Of a stretch of 64,000 nucleotides of DNA, positions 27,390 to 36,900 are shown in pieces. Each line of letters begins with the position of its first letter. The stretch's first letter is position 1. The notes under the pieces are model-generated. The model was not told where the DNA came from. It saw only the letters and a list, made by a program, of their open reading frames with translations, and did not search any database. Source of the DNA: an uncultured Bacteroidota bacterium (GTDB taxonomy: Bacteria; Bacteroidota; Bacteroidia; 2-12-FULL-35-15); the NCBI GenBank assembly GCA_903926385.1, contig CAIYIS010000036.1, forward strand, positions 1-64,000, given 5' to 3'. The position numbers were made by a program, and so were the translations under genes.

Positions 27390-28376
27390 ATGAAAAAGTC
27401 TAAAATAATTTACTTCCTTCTTTTCATGCTCAACTTGTTTCTGCATGATTTAGCTTTTTCTCAAAATCTTGTGCCGAATCCGGGGTTTGAAATAATTGAT
27501 TCTTGCAACCTACATGTTGGAGCAATTTTTTATGGACAAGTTTCATACTGGGACAAACCAACATGGGGGAGTCCAGATGCGTTTAATGCATGTACTCCGC
27601 TTATTAACTCAGTTAGCGTTCCTTCAAACACTTTTGGGTTTCAATATCCGCATTCAGGGAATGGTTATGCAGGTGAAACCTTTTATAGTCATTGTTGTGC
27701 AGGTTCTGTGGTTAGAGAATATATGCAAGTAGAATTGGATACAGCCTTGATAGCTCAACAGGTATATTGTGCAAGCTATTATATTGTTTTAGGAAATAAA
27801 ATAAAAATTGCAAATAATAATTTCGGAATGTATTTTTCAAATACACATGTATACATCGGAGCTTCCTTTAATGGAATATTGAACTTCATACCACAAATAA
27901 ATGATACGAATATTGTTACAGATACACTGAGTTGGAAATTAATTTCAGGGAACTTTATTGCGCAAGGGGGAGAACGTTATTTAATCATCGGAAATTTCTA
28001 TGCGGATTCTTTAACAGATACAGTTCCCATTATTGGGACAGATAATGAATCTTACTATTACATAGATGATGTGAATGTGCATTGCTGTAGTTGCGATACA
28101 ACAAGCCATATAGGCATAAATGAAATAACAGATATCAATACACTAACCATCTCCCCCAACCCCGCCAACAGCGAAATAAAAATAACAACCAATGATAATC
28201 TTAAGCTGGGAGAAGTAAAGATATATAATAGTATAGGAGCATGTGTGCTATTATCTCCTCCCCTGCGGGGAGGTAAGGAGGGGCTTTTAGATATATCTTC
28301 TCTCCCCCAAGGTTTGTACTTTATAGAAGTAATAACCCATAAAGGAATACAACGAAAGAAGTTTGTGAAGCAGTAG
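27390..28376 (+). CDS. T9SS-sorted secreted protein, NLVPNPSFE family, paralogue 3
   Basis: From ATG 27390 (MKKSKIIYFLLFML...) the product has 328 residues. The frame also opens at 27375, but that start lies inside a -7 box region. It has a signal peptide ending near LAFSQ, then NLVPNPGFEI, an inner domain with YYYIDDVNVHCC, and a T9SS sorting domain (ISPNPANSEI ... DISSLPQGLYFIEV ... KFVKQ). Inside the sorting domain the bases 28255-28284 form a GC-rich palindromic stretch translated as SPPLRGGKEG. This looks like a captured copy of the dispersed intergenic element. It is a diverged homologue of the genes at 394 and 1426. Confidence 0.83.
   Translation: MKKSKIIYFLLFMLNLFLHDLAFSQNLVPNPGFEIIDSCNLHVGAIFYGQVSYWDKPTWGSPDAFNACTPLINSVSVPSNTFGFQYPHSGNGYAGETFYSHCCAGSVVREYMQVELDTALIAQQVYCASYYIVLGNKIKIANNNFGMYFSNTHVYIGASFNGILNFIPQINDTNIVTDTLSWKLISGNFIAQGGERYLIIGNFYADSLTDTVPIIGTDNESYYYIDDVNVHCCSCDTTSHIGINEITDINTLTISPNPANSEIKITTNDNLKLGEVKIYNSIGACVLLSPPLRGGKEGLLDISSLPQGLYFIEVITHKGIQRKKFVKQ
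28255..28284. repeat. GC-rich palindromic element inside a coding sequence
   Basis: CTCCTCCCCTGCGGGGAGG and flanking bases form a hairpin in an otherwise AT-rich gene. It resembles the intergenic elements at 28411-28459, 37527-37558, 38694-38721, 40162-40199, 40244-40289 and 42735-42775. Confidence 0.6.
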
Positions 28377-28410
28377 CGTTTCTTTACCAAATACAAATGC
28401 TACTAATTTA

Positions 28411-28459
28411 CCCCTTAACGTCTCACCCCTCTCTTGTGGAGAGGGGTCGGGGGTGAGGT
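28411..28459. repeat. Dispersed GC-rich palindromic element
   Basis: TCTCACCCCTCTC with the complementary GAGAGGGG and GGGGGTGAGG forms a long hairpin 3' of the T9SS gene. Its sequence is like the copies in the efflux operon gaps. Confidence 0.7.
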
Positions 28460-28505
28460 GTTATCTTAGCCCTCCATAACCACCCAAAGTGATAAGGATT
28501 TTTGT

Positions 28506-28513
28506 TACTTTTG
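28506..28513 (+). promoter_or_regulatory. -7 promoter element for the cytochrome c gene
   Basis: TACTTTTG lies 48 bases before the start codon at 28561. No good -33 motif was seen. Confidence 0.5.
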
Positions 28514-28560
28514 TCGGCTTTTAAAAAAACAAGTATTAAAACCAACTAAAACCAAAACCT

Positions 28561-29193
28561 ATGTTCAGAGCAATTTTTTTAACCCATTTAATTTCGGTAA
28601 ACATATTTTTAATTGTTTATCTCGTAAAAACCATTTTGCTGGTAAGCAATAAAAACACCGCCCTTGCTAAGTTTACCAAGGTAGTTAAAGTTCCCGAAAT
28701 GATTGTCAGCACACTTTTTCTGCTAACAGGAGTTTATTTAATTATGCAAACCGGAGCATCCAAACTATTAATTATAAAAATAATATTTGTGTTGGTTTCC
28801 ATTCCACTTGCAGTTATCGGGTTTAAGAAAGGCAATAAAATACTGGCTGTTTTGTCCATGTTGCTTATCATAATGGCTTACGGCTTTGCCGAAATGAACA
28901 AAAAGAAAATAGTAAAACAAGAAATAGACCCTGTGTTGGCCAATGCAAGTTTACCAACTTACGATATCTTAAAACATGGAGCAGCGCTGTATTCGGCCTA
29001 TTGCCAAAGCTGTCACGGAGTGGAAGGTGCCAACGGTGCAGGAGGAATTAATCTTACCATTTCGCAAAAAAATATGGAGCAAATGAAAGAACAAGTAAGA
29101 AAAGGCAAAAGTTCTATGCCTCCTTACAAAGACTTTTTGAACGACCAGGAAATAAATGCTGTAGTGGCTTATGTAATGACGCTAAAGAAATAG
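28561..29193 (+). CDS. Membrane-bound cytochrome c (SirB2-like membrane domain plus monohaem domain)
   Basis: The 210-residue protein has four hydrophobic segments in residues 1-110 (TM1 HLISVNIFLIVYLVKTILLV, TM2 STLFLLTGVYLIM, TM3 IIKIIFVLVSIPLAVIGF, TM4 LAVLSMLLIIMAYGFA). A cytochrome c domain follows, with haem motif CQSCH at 148-152 and a probable axial Met in SSMPPY. It should face the periplasm and pass electrons between the quinol side and soluble carriers or an oxidase. It stands alone between a T9SS gene and hflX and has no link to the redox module at 46 kb beyond the shared domain. Confidence 0.85.
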   Translation: MFRAIFLTHLISVNIFLIVYLVKTILLVSNKNTALAKFTKVVKVPEMIVSTLFLLTGVYLIMQTGASKLLIIKIIFVLVSIPLAVIGFKKGNKILAVLSMLLIIMAYGFAEMNKKKIVKQEIDPVLANASLPTYDILKHGAALYSAYCQSCHGVEGANGAGGINLTISQKNMEQMKEQVRKGKSSMPPYKDFLNDQEINAVVAYVMTLKK

Positions 29194-29304
29194 ATATGAG
29201 ATATGAGATTTGAGATGGGGTTACTTAAGGTAATTCGTAATCTCACATCTCATATCTCACATCTCAATACTCAAATCTAACATCTCAAATCTCAAATCTA
29301 TCCC
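29194..29304. repeat. ATCTCA/TGAGAT phrase repeat with inverted halves
   Basis: GATATGAGATATGAGATTTG on the left is complementary to repeated CATCTCATATCTCACATCTC on the right, so the transcript can fold into an imperfect hairpin before hflX. It is the same phrase family as at 25850-26090. Confidence 0.6.
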
Positions 29305-30507
29305 GTGCACGATACATCATCAAAAAAAGAAACAGCTGTACTCATTGGTCTGATTAATAAAAATCAGGACGAAGAAACCATTACAGAATATCTTGATGAG
29401 TTGGAGTTTTTGGCCGACACTGCCGGTGCTACTATCAAAAAGCGTTACACCCAGCGTCTCGAACATCCCGACACACGCACGTTTATTGGTTCGGGTAAAC
29501 TTAACGATGTTCGCACCTTTGTTAACGAAAACCTCATAGATATTGTTATTATTGATGACGAGTTGAGTCCTGCTCAGCAACGCAACATCGAAAAGGATAT
29601 TAATACCAATCCAAAACATAAAATAAAAGTACTAGACCGCACCACTCTTATCCTCGATATTTTTGCATCGCGTGCTCGCACAGCACATGCCAAAACTCAG
29701 GTGGAGCTGGCCCAATATCAATACCTTCTTCCTCGACTTACCAAAATGTGGAGTCACCACGACCGTATTAAAGGTGGTATTGGTATGAAAGGAGCCGGAG
29801 AAAAAGAAATAGAAACCGACAGACGTATCGTTCGCGACCGCATAGCTCTTCTTAAAGAAAAGCTAACTACCATCGACAGGCAAATGGAAACACAGCGCAA
29901 AAGCAGAGGTGAACTTATTCGTGTGGCATTGGTAGGTTATACCAATGTAGGCAAAAGCACCATTATGAATTTGCTTAGCAAAAGCGATGTGTTTGCAGAG
30001 AATAAATTATTCGCTACGCTTGATACAACAGTGCGAAAAGTGGTGATAGAAAACTTACCTTTTCTGCTTTCGGATACTGTAGGATTTATTCGCAAATTGC
30101 CTACCACACTTATCGAATCGTTTAAATCTACATTAGATGAGGTGCGCGAAGCCGATGTTTTATTACATGTGGTAGATATATCTCATGCAGGTTTCGAAGA
30201 CCAGATAAATGTGGTGAATCAAACATTAACCGATATCGGTGCAGGCGATAAGCCCGTAATAATGGTGTTTAACAAAACCGATGCATTTACATTTGACGAA
30301 AAAGAAATAGACGATTTATCTCCTATTACCAAACGAAACATCAGCCTCGACCAGCTCGAAAAAACCTGGATGAACAAACTCGAAATGCCTTGTTTGTTTA
30401 TTTCGGCTATTAATAAAGACCACATGGACGAGTTTAAAAAAGTGCTTTATGATGAGGTGAAAGCACTGCATCAAAAGCGTTATCCTTACAATAAGTTCTT
30501 GTATTAA
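29305..30507 (+). CDS. hflX: GTPase HflX (ribosome-associated)
   Basis: The 400-residue protein has the HflX N-terminal domain (RTFIGSGKLNDVRTF, LDIFASRARTAHAKTQVELAQ and a Gly-rich linker GGIGMKGAGEKEIE). The GTPase domain has P-loop GYTNVGKST (211-219), the FATLDTTVRKV switch, DTVGFI and NKTD. HflX splits or rescues stalled 70S ribosomes under stress. No ATG is available near the 5' end, so translation probably begins at GTG 29305. The ~110 bases before it are phrase repeats. Confidence 0.95.
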   Translation: MHDTSSKKETAVLIGLINKNQDEETITEYLDELEFLADTAGATIKKRYTQRLEHPDTRTFIGSGKLNDVRTFVNENLIDIVIIDDELSPAQQRNIEKDINTNPKHKIKVLDRTTLILDIFASRARTAHAKTQVELAQYQYLLPRLTKMWSHHDRIKGGIGMKGAGEKEIETDRRIVRDRIALLKEKLTTIDRQMETQRKSRGELIRVALVGYTNVGKSTIMNLLSKSDVFAENKLFATLDTTVRKVVIENLPFLLSDTVGFIRKLPTTLIESFKSTLDEVREADVLLHVVDISHAGFEDQINVVNQTLTDIGAGDKPVIMVFNKTDAFTFDEKEIDDLSPITKRNISLDQLEKTWMNKLEMPCLFISAINKDHMDEFKKVLYDEVKALHQKRYPYNKFLY

Positions 30508-30531
30508 GAAATCACCGGGCTTAATCAGTCC

Positions 30532-31209
30532 TTACACCACCTCCCCGTCACTCAGGGTAATGATGCGGTCGGTGCGCTCGGCAAAGTGCATATCGTGAGT
30601 TACCACCACTATGCTTTGATTGAAGTTATCTTTTAATTCTTTAAAAATATCAAACACATTTTGTGAGTTTTTCGAATCGAGATTACCGGTTGGCTCATCT
30701 CCGAATATTATTTTAGGTTGATTAATAAGTGCACGGGCAATGGCCACACGTTGTTGCTGTCCACCCGAAAGTTTATTTGCTTTCTTTAATGCCTGATCGC
30801 GAAGCCCCAATAAATCTAGTTTTTGATAAGCATGTTCTTTTATTTCTGCATCGCTGAACCGGGCCAGTTTCATAGCCGGCAAACAAACGTTTTCCAGCAC
30901 AGTAAACTCCGGAAGGAGGTAATGAAACTGAAACACAAAACCTATCTTCTCGTTACGAATCTCTGCCAATTGATTTTTTGTTTTCAAACTTAAATCATCT
31001 CCGTCAAAATAAATATGTCCGGTATAATCGGTATCGAGTGTACTCAATACATATAATAAAGTACTCTTACCACTACCCGATGAACCAACAATAGCAACAA
31101 ATTCTCCTTGTCCTATTTCGATATTAATATTTTTCAACGCCTGAAATTCTACAGGGTCGTGAAAAGATTTATTCAGATTTTTGGTTTCTATTATTTTAAT
31201 CTTTTCCAT
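30532..31209 (-). CDS. ABC transporter ATP-binding protein (LolD/MacB type)
   Basis: This 225-residue ATPase has Walker A GSSGSGKST, the Q-loop QFHYLLPEFTVLENV, signature LSGGQQQRVAIAR, Walker B IIFGDEPTGNLDS and H-loop VVTHD. The sequence is of the LolD/MacB/FtsE family, which powers FtsX-like permeases. It is the last gene of a leftward block and starts two bases after the permease gene. With the permease and the adaptor at 32477 it forms a MacAB-like three-part exporter. Confidence 0.92.
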   Translation of the reverse strand: MEKIKIIETKNLNKSFHDPVEFQALKNINIEIGQGEFVAIVGSSGSGKSTLLYVLSTLDTDYTGHIYFDGDDLSLKTKNQLAEIRNEKIGFVFQFHYLLPEFTVLENVCLPAMKLARFSDAEIKEHAYQKLDLLGLRDQALKKANKLSGGQQQRVAIARALINQPKIIFGDEPTGNLDSKNSQNVFDIFKELKDNFNQSIVVVTHDMHFAERTDRIITLSDGEVV

Positions 31210-31211
31210 TT

Positions 31212-32471
31212 CTATTTCGACCGTATAATATCTATAGCATCCACTTTACCTGCTTTACGAGCCGGAATATACCCTGCAATGGAAGTTGCAATAAGCCCGA
31301 ACACAAAAGCAAAAACATAAAACCCGGGCGAAGAATTGAAGTGAAGATATTCCATCGACACAAATCCTTTTATATCCATCCTGATGTTTCCCACAATTTT
31401 TTGCATGATAAAACCAATTACCAAACCTAACAATCCACCGAGAATACCAATGATTAACGATTCGGTTAAAAATATTTTCTTGATGTCGCTGTCTTTATAA
31501 CCAATGGCTTTCAGTATGGCAATGTCGGGCATTTTCTCATAAATAATCATCATCAGAATATTGAAAATACCAAATCCGGAAACAATTAAAATGGAGATGA
31601 TGATTAGGTAAGTAACTAAGTTCTGAATCTTAAACACGCTGAATACACTTGCATTTGCCTCTTTCCAGTCGATGGCTCTGAAACCAAATTTGGCGTGATA
31701 ATATTTGGCCAACTCTTCGGACAAGGCAAAATCTTTCAGTTTAATATTGATGTCGGTTATGTACGATCCGTCAACTTGCAGTAATTTCTGAGCATTGCGA
31801 ATGTTTATGTAAGCACGGCTTTTGTCTACTTCTGTCAATCCGCTGTGATTAATACCTACAATTTTCATGTCCAGATTAACACCAAGCGGAGAAGTAACCA
31901 TAATGTTGTCGCCCATCTTTGCGCCTAGCAGGTCAGCTAATCCATCGCCCAGAATAATTCCATTGGGTATTGTTTCCAGTCGGGTTATATCACCTTGTTT
32001 CATGTTTTTCGAAACATCAAACAATATGTTTTCTTTTATAATATCCACTCCCGAAACACGACCCGCTATCTGCGAAATACCAACTTTAAAGATAGCTTGC
32101 GAACCCAGAAAAGGAGAAACACCAGCCACACGTGGGTCGCGTTCAAGAATAGAAATTATCTGGTAACCGTTCTTAATCTTGTTTTGTTCGTCCTTCGGCT
32201 TTTGATTTTGTACCACATTCCAGTGATTTTTATCATCATTTAGTTTGCTGATAATTCCTTTTCTGTTCTTTTCAGCTTCATTAAAAATACGAATGTTGGC
32301 AGTAGAGTTAACAGTTTCTTCAATAAAATAAGCCTGAAAGCCCGACATCAAACCAGCCTGAAATATAAAGATGGCGATACCAAAAGTAACTCCCAACATA
32401 GCAACAATGGTTTGCCTTTTTTTAGCAACCAAATGTGTTAATGCTATTTTGATAACCGGTGTTTGTGTCAT
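31212..32471 (-). CDS. FtsX/LolC-family ABC permease
   Basis: The 419-residue protein has one N-terminal membrane helix (RQTIVAMLGVTFGIAIFIFQAG), a ~220-residue periplasmic domain and three C-terminal helices. These include the FtsX motif GIFNILMMIIYEKMPDIAILKAIGYKDSDIKKIFLTESLIIG and the end AGYIPARKAGKVDAIDIIRSK. This is the LolC/E and MacB-permease layout with the ATPase encoded separately. The substrate could be a lipoprotein or a small toxic compound. The adjacent HlyD-type adaptor favours export in a tripartite pump. Confidence 0.9.
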   Translation of the reverse strand: MTQTPVIKIALTHLVAKKRQTIVAMLGVTFGIAIFIFQAGLMSGFQAYFIEETVNSTANIRIFNEAEKNRKGIISKLNDDKNHWNVVQNQKPKDEQNKIKNGYQIISILERDPRVAGVSPFLGSQAIFKVGISQIAGRVSGVDIIKENILFDVSKNMKQGDITRLETIPNGIILGDGLADLLGAKMGDNIMVTSPLGVNLDMKIVGINHSGLTEVDKSRAYINIRNAQKLLQVDGSYITDINIKLKDFALSEELAKYYHAKFGFRAIDWKEANASVFSVFKIQNLVTYLIIISILIVSGFGIFNILMMIIYEKMPDIAILKAIGYKDSDIKKIFLTESLIIGILGGLLGLVIGFIMQKIVGNIRMDIKGFVSMEYLHFNSSPGFYVFAFVFGLIATSIAGYIPARKAGKVDAIDIIRSK

Positions 32472-32476
32472 TGCTG

Positions 32477-33565
32477 TTAAGGTTTCACTATTTCGGTAGT
32501 TTCATCAATACCACTAAGTACTTCCACAAATTCTAAATCTTCCGCTCCCTTTGTAATCACGGTAAGTTCTTCGCTTCCTTTTTTCTTTACTTTATTTCCT
32601 TCTGCCAAAAACTCACGTGGAATCACCATGGAGTTCTTTTTCTCTGCCACAATAATATTTGCTTCAACTGACATACCCGAGAATATTTTGGTGCCTGCAT
32701 CCAGCGTTATTGTTGCCATTACTTTCGAAGTCTTGTTGCTCTGATTGATTCGCGGATAGCTCTCCACAAGGTTTCCTTTAAACACAGCATCTTTGTAAGC
32801 ATCTATCACGTATACAATTTGCTGATTGTATTTTAATAACGACACATCCGTTTCGTCAACACTCAACTCTACTTCAAAATGAGAAACATCACCTATCTCC
32901 ATTACCATTATCTGGGTGTTCACCAGTTCGCCTTCTTTTGGCAGAATATCATACACACGTCCGTTTACAGCAGAAGTAATGGTATAATCGTTTCTGTTCG
33001 ATTTCTGAGCGTCATATTGTATTTGTGCATTCTCCAGCTCCACTCTTATTTTATCTCGTGTAGACGAAAGAGAACTAACCGCCTTGAGGTAATTTTGTTT
33101 GGAAACATCAAACTGCGTTTTGGCCTGATCGCTGCTAAGTCTTGAGGTAGCATTATCTTTCATCAGCGACACATAGCGATTATAGTTTATTGAATCCAGT
33201 TCATATTTCGATTTAGCTGTGGCTACATCTTGTTTGAGTGCGGTGAGGTAAGCAGAGTTTTCGTTTGCATTTTTTTGTGCAAGGTCGAGTAAGTTTTTAG
33301 CGGTATTCACATTCAATTCGCTTACTTCGCTTTTAATGGTCATGAGCGGTTGGCCCACTTTAACCGTGTCGCCTATGTGAACATTAATTTTTTCGACATA
33401 CCCCGGAAGCTTGGTAAATACCTTATAATCGTTTAAAGGAAATATTTTACCCGAAGCATAAATAGCTTGAGTTATATCCTTCCGAACCGGTTTGGTGGTG
33501 TCTGCCGATTTTTTGCAAGCGGAAAACAAAATAATTACTGAAAAGAAAAGAGCGATATTTTTCAT
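32477..33565 (-). CDS. HlyD/MacA-type adaptor lipoprotein
   Basis: From the ATG at 33565 (MKNIALFFSVIILFSACKKS) the product has 362 residues with a lipobox FSAC. A barrel-sandwich/coiled-coil adaptor follows: PLNDYKVFTKLPGYVEKINVHIGDTVKVGQPLMTIKS, a long helical hairpin (about 70-170), VNGRVYDILPKEGELVNTQ and a beta-barrel domain. It is likely the periplasmic adaptor of the ABC permease/ATPase pair, using the TolC protein encoded at the head of the block. A frame extension to 33586 would overlap the DUF4260 gene and is less likely. Confidence 0.88.
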   Translation of the reverse strand: MKNIALFFSVIILFSACKKSADTTKPVRKDITQAIYASGKIFPLNDYKVFTKLPGYVEKINVHIGDTVKVGQPLMTIKSEVSELNVNTAKNLLDLAQKNANENSAYLTALKQDVATAKSKYELDSINYNRYVSLMKDNATSRLSSDQAKTQFDVSKQNYLKAVSSLSSTRDKIRVELENAQIQYDAQKSNRNDYTITSAVNGRVYDILPKEGELVNTQIMVMEIGDVSHFEVELSVDETDVSLLKYNQQIVYVIDAYKDAVFKGNLVESYPRINQSNKTSKVMATITLDAGTKIFSGMSVEANIIVAEKKNSMVIPREFLAEGNKVKKKGSEELTVITKGAEDLEFVEVLSGIDETTEIVKP

Positions 33566-33572
33566 ATTGATG

Positions 33573-33926
33573 TTATTTTTTACCAATTATTCCTAAATGT
33601 GTATTATTAAAACTATCCTGATATTTTAAACCATAGCCCATTACTCTGTCCATGCTCGAATGAGCAAAAAGAATAATGCCGGTGAATTGAAGCGAAGTGT
33701 TCTTAAAATAGATTCCTGCAAGGTACACAATAATAGCAAGTGCTTTGTGATGTATAAAATTATAAAGAAGGGCACCAACTTTAGGATTTGCTAAGTATCC
33801 AATCATGCTTAGATCGGGCACAAAGAGGAATGCTGTAAACCACCACCACGACATACCCAAACCGTTGAACAGATACATAGCAAAACTCAACATAGCTAAC
33901 TCCTCAAGTTTGATAATTTTTATCAT
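33573..33926 (-). CDS. DUF4260 family membrane protein
   Basis: The product has about 117 residues from MIKIIKLEELAML (a further in-frame start gives 123). It has three to four hydrophobic segments and the family hallmark HSSMDRVMGYGLKYQDSFNNTHLGIIGK at the C-terminus. DUF4260 proteins are small membrane proteins of unknown function. It sits between the RND pump (29-base gap from its end) and the ABC adaptor, within one transcription unit. Whether it serves either pump is unknown. Confidence 0.85.
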   Translation of the reverse strand: MIKIIKLEELAMLSFAMYLFNGLGMSWWWFTAFLFVPDLSMIGYLANPKVGALLYNFIHHKALAIIVYLAGIYFKNTSLQFTGIILFAHSSMDRVMGYGLKYQDSFNNTHLGIIGKK

Positions 33927-33973
33927 TTGTTTAAGTTTAATCAAGCTTTGCTGCTCAGCAAAGCCTGTTTAGA

Positions 33974-36900
33974 TTAGTGATCTAAATCTCCATAATCCAA
34001 TTTCTTTCCTTGTATAAGCAAGATACCACGGCAAACAAGAATATAGAAAGGAATGTACATAGCAGATTTTGGCATACCGAAATGTTCAAGTATAATCAGT
34101 GATTTACGTTTTAGTCGTTCTGCAATTAAATACATGGCCGGAACCAACAACAAGGTAAGGAAGGTTGCAAAGCCCAATCCGAATATCATTGTCCATGATA
34201 GAGGTCCCCAGAAGATTACGTTATCTCCTCCAAAATAAATATGAGGATTGCCATGTGTTAACAAGGTTTCAAAGTCGATGTTTAATCCTACTGCTAACGG
34301 AATTAAACCAAGTATAGCTGCAAAAGCAGTAAGTATAACCGGAGTCATTCTGGTTCTGCCTGCTTCTATAGTTGCATCCCAAAGGCTCATTCCTTCGTGG
34401 CGCGACAACTCAGCAAACTCCACCAACAAGATTCCGTTCCTCACCACAATTCCGGCAAGAGCAACAATACCAATACCAGTCATAACAATACTCATGTCCA
34501 TTTTGAAAATGGCAGTACCCAGCAATACTCCAATAATACTAAAGAATATTTCGGTTAGAATAATAACAGGTTTACCAATAGAATTAAATTGAGCCACCAA
34601 AACAAGTAGAATGATTAAGATGGAAATTCCCATGGCACGACCAAGGAAGGCACCTGTTTCGGCTTGTTCTTCTTTTTGTCCGGTCATAGCAATTTCTACA
34701 CTGCCTTGTTTTTTATATCCTTTCAATGCTTTCTGAACCGAAGCGGCTACTTCGTTTTCGTTGAATCCAGCTGAAGCGTTTGATGATAACGTAATCACTC
34801 GTTTCTGCATCTTACGTTTAATACCATCATAGGTATTGCTGTATTGAATGTCGCAGAAAGCAGCCAATGGAACACTTCTCAAAATACCTCCCATGTTCAT
34901 ATCACGGAAAGTTATTTTCAGATTTCGTAATGCTTCAATATTATTTCGCTGATCCATTTTATAACGTATTTGTATTGGATACTCATCATTTTCATCTCTG
35001 AACTTGGATGGCTGATCAATTCCGTACACAGCATTACGAATTTCCATTGCAATTTGTGCAGTTGAAATTCCTTCTCTGTTGGCTCTTTCGCGGTCGATAT
35101 TAAAAACAATTTCAGGTTTATTACTTTCAAAGTCGGACCTGAGATTATCCAAACCTGGTATTTGTTGACTGTTGAGGTATTGTTTCAATAGGATGGAATT
35201 GCTCACCAACTCATCAAATTTATCTCCTCTAATCTCAATGTTAACAGGCTTTGCCACTGGTGGTCCGTTTTGTTCTTGTGAGACCGTTATGTCAGCTCCA
35301 GGAATGTTCCAATGCAATTTTTGTAACTGCCTGAGATATTTCATAGTCGATATCCCTCCACGATATTCGAACTCAACAAACGAAATAGCAATCTTTCCTC
35401 TATTCGGATAATCACTTTGATCTTGGTCGCGAGGGTCGGTGGTTTGTTTGGTAACGTTAGTAATGATAGATTTCACAATCTTATTCGAATCGCCCAATAC
35501 TGAATTTACTTTTTTCTCTACCTGCAACATCACATTGTTGGTGATGGAAGGGTCAGTTCCAGTAGGTAATTTTACATATACATATACAAAATTAGGATCG
35601 CCTTGAGGGAAGAACACTACTTTAGGACTTCTCACCGCAAAAAAGATTGCAGAGAAAACAAACAAAAAGAATGTTCCAACAAGCGCCATCCAAGGACGTT
35701 TTAGAAAACGAATTAAAAAACGAGTATAACGTTCGCGGAAAGCAGGCCATGTTTTGTTTTGGAAATTCTCAATCACCTTATATAACCAGAAACGGTGAAT
35801 CAACATAAAGGCAGCAAAGAAAAGAACTAAGTTACCGAAAGCAGGATGGCCTAAAGCGTGACCAAGAAGAGAAGCTATTACATAAAGTATAATGCGCATT
35901 ATTCCCATTCTGTTTAGTCGTCCGTAATTCAATCGTTCTTCTTCATGTGTTTTCATAAATCGAACAGCAAACACAGGATTAATAATATAAGCAACTACCA
36001 ACGATGCAAGCAAGGTAGTGATTAAAGTTACCGGAAGGAAGAACATAAACTTACCTACAATACCACCCCAAAAAGCTAGAGGAATAAATGGAGCAAGTGT
36101 AGTAACTGTTCCACTAAGCACAGGAAGGAAGACTTCACCTGCAGCCATCTTGGCTGCTGTTTTAATATCTCGTTTTCCATTTTCGAAAAGTCGATGGGTG
36201 TTTTCAATTACCACAATGGCATCATCCACCACAATACCAAGTGCAAGCAAGAAAGCGAACAATACAATCATGTTCAACGAAAAGCCATACATAGGAAATA
36301 CCAAGAAGGCAAGGAACATGGAAAGCGGCACAGATGCTGCAACGAAGATAGCATTGGTAACGCCCATAAAGAACATCAGAATGAAGGTAACCAAAATAAA
36401 TCCAATGATGATGGTGTTAATCAAATCATGAAGCGTGCTTCTTGTTTTCTCCGACTGGTCGCCAGTTACAGTTACTCTTAAATCAGAAGGAAGCTCTTTT
36501 GATTTTTGCATAAGCGCGATGGCATTGGTAATATTATCGCTTGCTTCAATCAAGTTTTCACCCGAACGTTTTACAATATTCAACGTGATTACATTCTTTC
36601 CTTCGAGACGAGCATAACTTTCTTGGTCTTTGGTTCCATCTTTTACTTCCGCTATATCTTTCAAATAAAGTTTAGCGTTGGTAGCCGAATTGATAACCAA
36701 GTTTTTTATTTCTTCAACCGTTTTAAACTCGGCTTTTACAGTTAAGTTTCGTTTCATTCCATCCATCGGAACTAATCCTCCCGACACATTTAGATTCTCC
36801 GAACGCATAACATTTTTAATATCGCCAAGAGAAAGGGATGCTGCCTGCAATTTATACATGTCGACATTTACCTGAATTTCTCTTTCCAGATTTCCAACCA

